Part shown: positions 1-7,400 of the stretch, in pieces
Position numbering within the stretch: position 1 is the first letter of the stretch
How the letters are laid out: every line of letters starts with the position of its first letter
Assembly (NCBI GenBank): GCA_020722645.1
Contig: DYKL01000028.1
Span: 1 to 17,588, forward strand
Length of the DNA: 17,588 nucleotides
DNA from: Acetofilamentum sp.
Lineage (GTDB): Bacteria; Bacteroidota; Bacteroidia; Bacteroidales; JAFGUD01
Reading direction: 5' to 3'
Translations under genes and position numbers: made by a program
The notes under the pieces: model-generated
Databases searched by the model: none
Told to the model about the DNA's origin: nothing
What the model saw: only the letters and a program-made list of their open reading frames with translations

Positions 1-58
1 AAAAGTACGAGTTGTATCTACAATTGAATATTATTTAGTGGATTAGTTTTTTGATTAG

Positions 59-211
59 ATAATAATTGATAAAATTCTTTTCAATCGAATCTTATTCCAA
101 AAAATTAATCAGTTTACTAAAGAATTTATAAATCTTTATTGTGATGAAAGTGATGTAATAAATTGGATAAAAATTGTAAAGCAAAACTCTGAAACAAAAT
201 CAGAAACTTAA
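59..211 (+). other. Open frame of about 50 codons without start, unrecognised
   Basis: A frame opens just after a TAG at 56-58 and ends at a TAA at 209-211. It encodes a charged, helix-like peptide (for example NQFTKEFINLYCDESDVINW) with no ATG at its head. It may be the 3' remnant of a gene whose start was lost, or chance coding in AT-rich DNA. I recognise no family. Nothing else is seen in positions 1-243. Confidence 0.2.
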
Positions 212-243
212 TTTCAATTTAAGCCAAAAATAACTTTCAAAAA

Positions 244-1176
244 TCAAGATAAACTAATCTTTTCTCTAATATTTTTTAAAAGATCAGGTAATTCATTGAG
301 GTTTCTAATGAGCAACGAGTTTGTTTCTTCAATAAATTTCAAATATCCAATTGCTGAACGACCGCATATAATTATGCTCATATCCTCACCCACATATTTT
401 CGTAATTTCCGCAATTGTTTCCCAGTCCTAGGGTCATCGGAAGGATAAACTAAACTTAACAAAATGGCATTTACATTATTTGCTTTTGCGGCAGCGGATA
501 TTTCTTCGGCGGACAAATTTGCACCAAGAAATATTGCATTCCAACCAAAATCCATTGCAAACAAAGCTGAAATTAAAGCTCCGAGTTCGTGCAAAAATCC
601 TTCGGGAGTTGTAGTTAAAATTTTGGGCGAAGTTATAGGATTTAAATTATTATCAATTAAACTTCCAAGGAAAGTACGCAAAACTGAAACGGCAAAATGT
701 TCGTGAGTAACTCTAATTTTGCCATTTTTCCAAAGGTCGCCTATTTCTTCAAGAAGTGGAATTATAAAATCAATCAATAAACTTTGTTTGGGAAAATTTA
801 CGGAGCTTTCTAAAAGCAATTTTTCAAAATTATCATAGTCATAATTTGAAATATGTATAATGGATTGATCAATTAAACTTTGGAATTTGTCTAAATTTTG
901 AGTGTTTTTTGTTGGGAAACTTGACTTATTTAGTACCAAATTCTTTAACTCTTCAATTGATAATTTTGCAATTGAGCCAATTGAATGCCCATTTTTCAAT
1001 GCTTCCGAAAGCAGATTTAATTTATTAACATCTTCTTTTGAATACATTCTTCTATTGGTTTCAGTTCTTTGTGGAGTAACTGCAGAATATCGTTTTTCCC
1101 ATGCTCTTATCGTGTGAATATTTAAGTTTGTCAAAAAAGAGACACTTTTTATGTTGTATTTTGATGTATTTTCCAT
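244..1176 (-). CDS. CarH/LitR-type MerR-family B12-binding photoreceptor regulator
   Basis: Predicted transcription repressor that senses adenosylcobalamin and light. Residues about 7-75 form a MerR-type winged helix (IHTIRAWEKRY, then RRMYSKEDV). Next come a four-helix B12-capping domain and a C-terminal Rossmann cobalamin-binding domain. The signature residues of CarH are visible: W149 followed nine residues later by E159-H160 (the W-x9-EH cap that covers the adenosyl group) and H196 in an HELG motif, the expected lower axial ligand. In known CarH/LitR proteins light cleaves the Co-C bond and releases the protein from DNA. I chose the ATG at 1176, giving 310 residues, because the winged helix starts just after it. 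The frame stays open to 1209, but that upstream stretch holds the candidate promoter and half-sites. Family assignment is firm; light response is inferred from retained residues. Confidence 0.88.
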   Translation of the reverse strand: MENTSKYNIKSVSFLTNLNIHTIRAWEKRYSAVTPQRTETNRRMYSKEDVNKLNLLSEALKNGHSIGSIAKLSIEELKNLVLNKSSFPTKNTQNLDKFQSLIDQSIIHISNYDYDNFEKLLLESSVNFPKQSLLIDFIIPLLEEIGDLWKNGKIRVTHEHFAVSVLRTFLGSLIDNNLNPITSPKILTTTPEGFLHELGALISALFAMDFGWNAIFLGANLSAEEISAAAKANNVNAILLSLVYPSDDPRTGKQLRKLRKYVGEDMSIIICGRSAIGYLKFIEETNSLLIRNLNELPDLLKNIREKISLS

Positions 1177-1179
1177 ATA

Positions 1180-1210
1180 TAAATATAATAAATGTCTAAG
1201 ATTTGTCAAG
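1180..1210 (-). promoter_or_regulatory. Candidate promoter of the CarH-like gene overlapped by half-sites
   Basis: On the minus strand CTTG (1210-1207) is followed after 19 nt by TATATTTA (1187-1180), one base from the Bacteroidota TAnnTTTG element. Two half-sites, TTGACAAA and TTAGACA, overlap the upstream box and spacer, as expected for an autorepressed promoter. The -7 element ends only 3 nt before the ATG at 1176, so the transcript may be leaderless or nearly so. Confidence 0.45.
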
Positions 1211-1246
1211 GTATTATTATTGGTTGAGTTATCAAAAACTACAAAT

Positions 1247-1333
1247 ATGCCATATATATCTAAAATAAATGGACAAATATTTTTCGATAAAGAATGGATT
1301 ATTGAGTTAGAATTATATAAAACAATGACTTAA
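1247..1333 (+). other. Small 28-codon open frame, doubtful
   Basis: ATG to TAA encoding a 28-residue peptide starting MPYISKINGQIFFDKEWIIE. It lies between the two halves of the operator array with no clear ribosome-binding site. The composition is not obviously random but no family is recognised. It may be a fragment of a lost gene. Confidence 0.15.
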
Positions 1334-1392
1334 CTAAAAGTTAGACAAAGACAATAATGAATCAGAAAAATAAATAATATATAGACAAAACC

Positions 1393-1423
1393 TTGACAAA
1401 GTTATATAAGCTTTGTATTATTG
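1393..1423 (+). promoter_or_regulatory. Candidate rightward promoter controlled by the half-site array
   Basis: TTGACA at 1393-1398 is followed by a 17-nt spacer and TATTAT at 1416-1421, close to a textbook sigma-70 site. It also reads as TTG, 20 nt, TATTATTG, a near match to the Bacteroidota TAnnTTTG pattern. The TTGACA is itself one of the half-sites, with another 4 nt upstream, so a bound repressor would cover the -35 region. It points at the degraded gene at 1498-1713. Confidence 0.5.
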
Positions 1424-1497
1424 CTAAGAAAATTGAAAAAATATAGACAAATAAATTTATTTTTATTTCAGATAAACTCTTAACTAATATTTAATAA

Positions 1498-1713
1498 ATA
1501 AAAAAATTAAATCCATTGGATGAGGTATTTGAGTTCTTTTCCAAACCAGAAAATCTTGGTAAAATTACTCCAAATTGGCTCAAATTTAATGAAAAAGTTA
1601 AAGGTCTATACACAAAGTGGTTTGAAAGAGAAATTTTCGGAAAAGTTAGATATATGAATTTTAATGGTGTAAAAAGAAAATTTGATATTCAACAATATAT
1701 ATCAAAGTTTTAA
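1498..1713 (+). pseudogene. Truncated SRPBCC-like protein fragment
   Basis: The stretch PLDEVFEFFSKPENLGKITP at the start matches the beginning of SRPBCC/polyketide-cyclase-like proteins, after their first strand. No ATG precedes it: the frame opens right after TAA at 1495-1497, and the first possible start is TTG at 1516. After WLKF the usual family body is absent, and about 40 residues follow that I do not recognise, so the gene seems to have lost both its 5' end and an internal part. Full proteins of this family are about 150 residues; this fragment has about 70. SRPBCC genes are often found near LitR/CarH photo-oxidative stress genes, so this may be what remains of the regulator's original target operon (inference). 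Confidence 0.5.
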
Positions 1714-1746
1714 ACTAATTTATACAAAAAACAAAGAGATAATAAA

Positions 1747-1827
1747 ATGAAAAATATAAAAGCAATTTTGACAATAGTTCTTATTTCGGCAAATCTATTT
1801 GCACAATCGAAGTATATTAAAAGTTAG
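1747..1827 (+). pseudogene. Signal-peptide stub of a secreted protein cut by the IS element
   Basis: ATG at 1747 opens a 26-residue peptide (MKNIKAILTIVLISANLFAQ, then SKYIKS). It has a basic start, a hydrophobic core and an ALFAQ-like cleavage end, typical of Bacteroidota secreted proteins. The stop codon TAG at 1825-1827 lies inside the terminal repeat of the insertion sequence that begins near 1824, so the stop is supplied by the insertion. An AAAGAG purine stretch lies 11 nt upstream. The remainder of the gene is not visible on the far side of the element after 3178, so a deletion probably accompanied or followed the insertion. Confidence 0.55.
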
Positions 1828-1856
1828 TTGAAATATTCTTAATAAAAAAAAGAAAA

Positions 1857-1914
1857 GGACTCCAGAAATTGATAAATTAAAATACCAAATAATAATAAAC
1901 AATTAAAGGAGTCC
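1857..1914 (+). promoter_or_regulatory. IS terminal-repeat hairpin covering the transposase ribosome-binding site
   Basis: GGACTCC (1857-1863) can pair with GGAGTCC (1908-1914). Inside it AATTG pairs with CAATT across a 3x3 internal loop. The right arm contains most of the AAAGGAG ribosome-binding site of the ATG at 1918. A transcript entering from outside would carry both arms and hide the site. This is a known strategy of insertion sequences to avoid activation by external promoters. Confidence 0.45.
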
Positions 1915-1917
1915 CGA

Positions 1918-3148
1918 ATGCAAAATAATGAAAAAACAAGAAAAAATCTTGTATGGTTTTTAGAACAACAATTAGACATTCAATTGGATATGTTAAAACA
2001 TCAGACAGACAGAAATAATAAAATTAGTAATCAATCAACTCTTGGAAGATGAAGTGCACCAAAAAGCTGGTTACAAATATGCACATGGTTCACATCTTTA
2101 TAGTCGTTGGGGTTCAAATCCGGGAAGTATAAAAATAGGAGATGAGCGAGTAAAAATGGAAATACCAAGACTCTATAATAAAGAGCGAAAATGCACAGAA
2201 GGTTTGGAGAACTATAACAAAATAAAAGAGACAGAGATATCACCAGAAAAACTAATGAGTAAAATATTATTTGGTTTAAGTCAAAAGAATTACTCAGAGT
2301 TAGCAAGAACCACGGCAGAAAGTTTTGGATTTAGTCAGTCGTCAATAAGTAGAGAATTTATAGAATCCAGTGCCAAAGCCTTAGAGGAATTTGAACAAAG
2401 AGATTTAGGAGAATATGATTTTATAGGTTTAGCCATTGATGGTAAATACTTACGTAAAAACCAAATAGTAATAGCCCTTGGAATAACAACTGAAGGGATA
2501 AAAATTCCACTTGGTTTTATAGAAACAACAACGGAAAACCACTTGTCTATAAAGGGTTTGCTAAGTAATTTAATAAAAAGGAATTTCAATTTCACAGAAG
2601 GTATTTATGTTTTAATTGACGGAGCAACCGGTTTGAAAAAAGCAGTAAAAGAGACTTTTGGGAAATATGCACTTATCCAAAGGTGTACTTGGCATAAACG
2701 AGAAAATGTAGTTAGTTATTTACCAAATGAACAACAAGAGCATTACAGAGGCAAACTACAAAGAGCTTACCTTGAGCCAGATTATCAAACAGCAAAACGT
2801 AAGTTATATGAAATACGAATAGAATTAGAAAAAATAAATCGCTCAGCAGCCAATTCACTTGACGAAGGATTGGAGGAAACACTAACTCTACACAGTCTTG
2901 GATTGGTAGAACAGCTTGGGAAAAGCTTATTAACAACAAACGTTATTGAAAACCTAAATTCACAACTTGCCGGATATGTTGGGAAAGTGAAAAACTGGTC
3001 GTCATCTAAAATGAGAGCCAGATGGGTGGCTACTTCTCTTATGCAAATTGAACAGAGAATGAGAAGAATAAATAATTATGAAAAACTAAACTTGCTTAGA
3101 AGTGCTATTAAATCAAAATTAAATTTAGAACAACAGAGAGTTGCTTAA
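1918..3148 (+). pseudogene. IS256-family (mutator) transposase, frame interrupted by one base
   Basis: DDE transposase. The main frame, readable from TTG at 2042, holds D133 (LAIDGKYL), D193 (LIDGATGL) and E303 (NVIENLNSQL), with the C/HxxH-like CTWHKRENV segment between, all typical of Transposase_mut. The N-terminus lies in another frame: ATG at 1918, after AAAGGAG, encodes about 35 residues and would stop at 2052. Skipping one A in the AAAA run near 2018-2023 joins them into a 409-residue protein, a normal IS256 length. The break is therefore either a homopolymer indel (mutation or sequencing error) or a +1 frameshift; IS256 elements are not known for programmed shifting, so I prefer the indel. 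All catalytic residues are intact downstream of the break. Confidence 0.8.
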
Positions 3149-3178
3149 ACAATAATGGAGTCCTTAATTTCAACTAAG

Positions 3179-3211
3179 TTTGACTTTTCATCATTTTTTA
3201 AAGTATATTTG
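3179..3211 (+). promoter_or_regulatory. Bacteroidota-type promoter of the cation-transport operon
   Basis: TTTG at 3179-3182, a 21-nt spacer, then TATATTTG at 3204-3211. This is an exact match to the TTTG / TAnnTTTG pattern of the Bacteroidota primary sigma factor. The start codon at 3243 lies 31 nt after the -7 box. The -33 box begins one base after the outer IS repeat, so transposition either landed just upstream of it or helped create it. Confidence 0.65.
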
Positions 3212-3242
3212 ACAATTATTATTTTAGGTAATAGTTTTTTTT

Positions 3243-4487
3243 ATGGAATCTTTAATCATTTTTATAATAGTGCTAACTTTAGGATACATAAGCAAAAATT
3301 TTATCTTCAGTAATATACAAACTCGTTATTACGTGCCTTCTGGAATTGAGTATATATTTTTAGGAATTATAATCAGTCCAGCATTTTCGAGATGGTTTAG
3401 CTACTTTTTTAACTTCACTTACCCAAATGTGGTTTCTCCCGAAATGATTAACCAATTAGTTCCTGGAATTGCCGCTGCAATTGGTTTTATTGGGTTCATT
3501 TATGGATTGAATTTTAACTTAAAAAATATCGGTCACTCTGAACCCGAACATTGGCGATTAGCACTATTCGAAATCTTCTTTTCTTTTTTAATAATTGGTG
3601 GAATTTCGTTTGGAGCATTCAATTTCTTTTGGGGAAACGTAAGCAACCAAAACAGTATTATTGCTGCTTCTTTTGCTTTAAGCGTTATTGGTGCTCTTTC
3701 ATCTAACTTTATTATTAATTCACTTATCAGTAGAAACAAAGTTTCTGGAAAAGTTGGCATTTCATTAGCAAACTCATCCCTAATTAACTCAAATTTGAAC
3801 ATATTTTTATATGGATTATTATTTGCCATTTTACATATTGGGGCAAATTCTTATTTTACAATTTCGGCTGTTGAATGGATTGTAATAAGCATTGTTCTCG
3901 CTTTTCTTATCGGATTTCTCTTTTTCATCTTTATAGGAAGAGAAACTGACGAAAATAAATTGTTTGTCGCTGTTTTGGGAATCGTGATTTTCACAAGTGG
4001 AATTGCATATTTTCTAAACTTTTCACCTTTATATATGAATTTTATTCTTGGAATGATGATATCAAACATTTCCAAAATTGCAACCAAGATTAAAGAATCA
4101 CTCGAACGACTTTTACAACCGATGAGCATTTTAGTTGTTGTAATGGCTGGTTTTATTTGGGTTCCTCCAAGTTTAACCGTTTTTATTGCTGTTGTGTTGG
4201 CTTTTATTGCATTGCGTTTTGTTGCAAAATCATCTGCAGGATTTATGGCTTATCATTCTGCATATTCACACGATCACCTTTCTCCAAATATCGGGAAAGG
4301 TTTAATGTCGCTTGATACTGTAGCTTGTGCAATGGTTATAGATTATGCAAACGTTTATAATAACCAATTTACACCAATAGTTGTAAGTGCAACTCTAACT
4401 TCCGTTATTCTGTTTAACATAGTCGGCTATTCAATGTCAAAAAATCTGCTCGTAGATGTTGGCGAAATTACAGGAGAAGCAAAATGA
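3243..4487 (+). CDS. CPA-like antiporter-fold membrane protein lacking the acidic core residue
   Basis: 414 residues, very hydrophobic, about 11-13 membrane helices, resembling sodium/proton exchanger domains of the CPA2 kind but divergent. PSGIEYIFLGIIISP (about 32-46) matches the conserved PxxxGyLlxGixlgP helix, and GFIGFIYGLNFNL (about 83-95) resembles the 'GLE' helix. Where transporters of this fold carry an acidic ion-binding pair (ND, QD or KD), this protein has N182-S183 in SSLINSNLNIFLYG, with no Asp. Transport may be lost or use another residue; a structural or regulatory partner role for the next gene's antiporter domain is plausible (inference). It is the first gene of the operon, and its stop overlaps the next start by 4 nt (ATGA). 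No strong ribosome-binding site is visible. Fold is well supported; ion specificity is unknown. Confidence 0.75.
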   Translation: MESLIIFIIVLTLGYISKNFIFSNIQTRYYVPSGIEYIFLGIIISPAFSRWFSYFFNFTYPNVVSPEMINQLVPGIAAAIGFIGFIYGLNFNLKNIGHSEPEHWRLALFEIFFSFLIIGGISFGAFNFFWGNVSNQNSIIAASFALSVIGALSSNFIINSLISRNKVSGKVGISLANSSLINSNLNIFLYGLLFAILHIGANSYFTISAVEWIVISIVLAFLIGFLFFIFIGRETDENKLFVAVLGIVIFTSGIAYFLNFSPLYMNFILGMMISNISKIATKIKESLERLLQPMSILVVVMAGFIWVPPSLTVFIAVVLAFIALRFVAKSSAGFMAYHSAYSHDHLSPNIGKGLMSLDTVACAMVIDYANVYNNQFTPIVVSATLTSVILFNIVGYSMSKNLLVDVGEITGEAK

Positions 4488-7400
4488 TACCTGTTTTACG
4501 TCGCTTGATTATAATTAGTATTTTGTTTGGAATTATTTTATTTATTCAATCAATTCAGGTTGAAACAATTTCGGGAATAAATCCAAAAACTTTAGCCGTA
4601 CTTGGTTTTTTAATTTTAGCTTCTTTTACAACTGGCGAAATTCTATCATACTTAAAACTCCCCAGAGTTATTGGGTATCTTTTAATTGGACTTATTTTTG
4701 GACCTTATTCAACAGAAATGCTCCAAATTCCTTTCCTAAAAGTTTTAAGTTTGGATGTAATTAAAGATTTGAGTTTAATAAACACAGTAACTTTAAGTGT
4801 TATTGCCTTAACTGCTGGTCTCGAATTAAAACTTGCCGAAATCAATAAATCGGTAAAATCAATTTCCCTCATTTTAGGGTTAAAGACTTTATTAATGTTT
4901 ATCCTTATTCCAGCAACAATTTTTGCACTTGCTCCATTTATTCCATTTTTGGCAAATGCTGGCTGGAAGGCATCTTTAGCTGCTGGATTGTTAATTTCAG
5001 TTATTGCAATGGGAACTTCAATTGAATTAACACTTGTTGTTGCAAACGAGGCAAAAGCTAAAGGAAAGTTTATCGATTTAATTCTCAGTTCGGCAATTGT
5101 TAAGGATGTTATTGTTATTCTTTTACTTGCCATTAGTTTAACAATCTCAACTTCGTTACTAAATCCTACTTCGCAGTTTGATATTTCCTTATTTTCAGCT
5201 CTTGGAATTGAGTTACTACTTTCAATTATGATTGGTGGAATTTTTGGAGTTTTACTTATTGCTTATTATAAATATGTTGGAAAAGAGATTCTACTTTTCC
5301 TTTTGGCATTTATCGTTTTGGCAAGTCAACTTTCAATTATTATGCACCTCGAAACACTTATTGTTTTTGTAGCAGCTGGTTTTGTTGTGCAAAATTTTTC
5401 TACTTTTGGTGAAAAGTTTCATCATCCTTTGCTTAAACTTTCACTTCCAATATTTATTACATTTTTTACAGTTGCTGGAGCAGCAATTGATATAACTTCA
5501 CTTCAATCTGTAATTTTAGTTGGTTCCGCAATTGTTGTTGTTAGGAGCATTGTGTTATATTTTTCGGTTAATACAGCAGCAAAAATTGCTAAAGAAGTAA
5601 CAAGTGTTAGAGATTATGGTTGGGTTGGTTTCCTTTCTATTGGTGGATTGATGCTTGGCGTTGCAATTATTATTGAACAAAAATTGCCTGGTTTTGGAAC
5701 TCAACTTAAGCCTTTAATTACTTCAATTGTGGCTATAAATATATTTCTTGGACCAATTTTGCTAAAACTTATCCTTAATAAAATTGCTTTGGCAAAACCA
5801 GAGGATGTTGAAACACAATTAGAAGATGTTGCTAAAATAGTTGCCACAAAAGAAGAAAAGGTTTATTCCGCTAAGTTCAAAGAACCAAATTTATCAGACG
5901 CAAAATTGAATAAATCGTTATTTGCAATTTTGCTAAAACTAAACGACATTCTAAAAGTCTTTAATAATAAGTTTATTTATAGCCGAACTGAAGAATCTAT
6001 TGAATTGGTTTTGACTGTTAGCGAAAAATACACCGATAATTTAATTGTAATAAACAGCATTTTTAAAGAAGAAAATTTTGATTCGCAAAAGCTAATTAAC
6101 AAAATAATCGATTTGAAATCTGAGCTTTCAGAATATTATCTTTTCCTTTGTGATGAAAGAAAAATTAGCGAAAACAACATTCTTAAACTCGATCCACTTG
6201 TAAAGGATTTGTTTAATTCACTTGTAGATTTAACCGACGGACTTACTCGAACATTAAACATTGATTTAGAAAACAGCTTCATTTATCAATCTCCAAACGA
6301 TAAATTTCGCGATAAGTTTTACAAAAATGCTTCACGAATTAAACTTGTAACTATGTCTTTTTTTCAAAAAAATTACAAACTGAAACGTGTTGTTGAGTAT
6401 AAAAATCTTGCAAAGTACTTTTTAGTTGGCAAATCGTCTTCCGAAATATTGGAAACCATTAACCTTGTTGGTGCAGAACGACTAACAACTTTAAAGAAAA
6501 TTCACACTTTGTTTACCAGCTATTTTGAGTATTTGGATGAATTAATTTCGTTTTTATCTCAAAATAAAAACAAAGCGGATTCAAAAGAAATATTTTCGGA
6601 AAAGTTGAAAAACTTGCATCAAACATTTACAAGCGAAATTAGCATTTACAGAACTGAAATTCACAATACAACCAATGAAATAATTTCGCGATTAACTTAT
6701 GCTTTGGCAACTCCTTTTAATGGACTTTTGGAAGCGCTTGAAATTGCCGGGACTTATAAATTTAATTCGCAAAAATATAAATACTCCACTTTATTCAAAG
6801 AAAGCGAGGCAAAAAAGGATTTAACTTCTGATGCAATTCGCCATTGGGTAAATTTTTATCACGGTTATTTGGGAATTATTGAAAAAGAATCATACTTATA
6901 TAAAATCAAATTTGACTTAACAAAAATTGTAAACGCATCTTTAATAAATATTTCGAAAGAAATTAACGAAAATTTGAGGGAAGTATGCAGCAAATTAACA
7001 ATCGAAATTGCTGATTTTAGAAAATTGCTTAACTCAATTGAAAAAAATGACGATTTGCAAAGTCAAGTGAACATTTCCAAAAACAAGTTCTTTGTTTCTA
7101 CAATAAGATTTTACACGCAACATCTCGAAAATATAAAAAGAAGCAAAAAGCTTAATTTATTGTTAGAAAAATTGATGAAAGATTTTTCGGAAGTTTCGGC
7201 ACACATTCCAGAAGAAATATTATTGCTTGAAGATTCTGATTTCAAATTTGAAGAACGAATTCCTCAATTTGTAAAGTTAAAATCGATTCATCTTAGAAAA
7301 ATTACCAAATCCATTTTGGAGCAAAAGTTTTTACGCGAAATGGGCGAAGTAAACGAATTGCTTTTAAATCATCTCAATTTGACAATTATTGAACTTAAGA

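Larger units (their letters stand above)
1193..1451. promoter_or_regulatory. Array of TAGACAA / TTGACAA half-sites, probable CarH-like operators
   Basis: Six related octamers with consensus (T/A)T(A/T)GACAAA occur within 260 bp. Minus-strand copies lie at 1193-1199 (TTAGACA) and 1202-1209 (TTGACAAA). Plus-strand copies lie at 1341-1349 (TTAGACAAA), 1381-1389 (ATAGACAAA), 1393-1400 (TTGACAAA) and 1443-1451 (ATAGACAAA). They face outward from the regulator gene and overlap promoter boxes on both sides. Binding by the neighbouring regulator is inferred from position; no footprint is known to me for this lineage. Confidence 0.5.
1824..3177 (+). mobile_element. IS256-family insertion sequence
   Basis: About 1.35 kb, the usual size for the family, with one mutator-type transposase. 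The outer ends share an 11-bp inverted repeat: TTAGTTGAAAT at 1824-1834 and its complement at 3167-3177. An inner pair, GGACTCCA at 1857-1864 and TGGAGTCC at 3156-3163, is also shared, but its distance from the outer repeat differs (22 nt on the left, 3 nt on the right). The true tips could therefore be GGACTCC, giving 1857-3163. I see no 8-9 bp target duplication under either choice. Confidence 0.75.

Noticed and set aside
464..1117. Plus-strand open frames inside the CarH-like gene
   Set aside because: They are antisense shadows of a well-supported gene and have no recognisable domains.
1918..3148. Programmed frameshifting in the transposase as the leading explanation
   Set aside because: IS256-family elements normally encode the transposase in one frame, and no slippery heptamer with a downstream structure was evident. 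An indel in an A run is simpler.
1815..3190. Target-site duplication flanking the IS
   Set aside because: The 8-9 bases outside either candidate end do not match (for example ATTAAAAG against GTTTGACT).
3149..3242. c-di-AMP (ydaO) or potassium riboswitch ahead of the K+ operon
   Set aside because: The leader after the promoter is only about 25-30 nt, too short for either structure.
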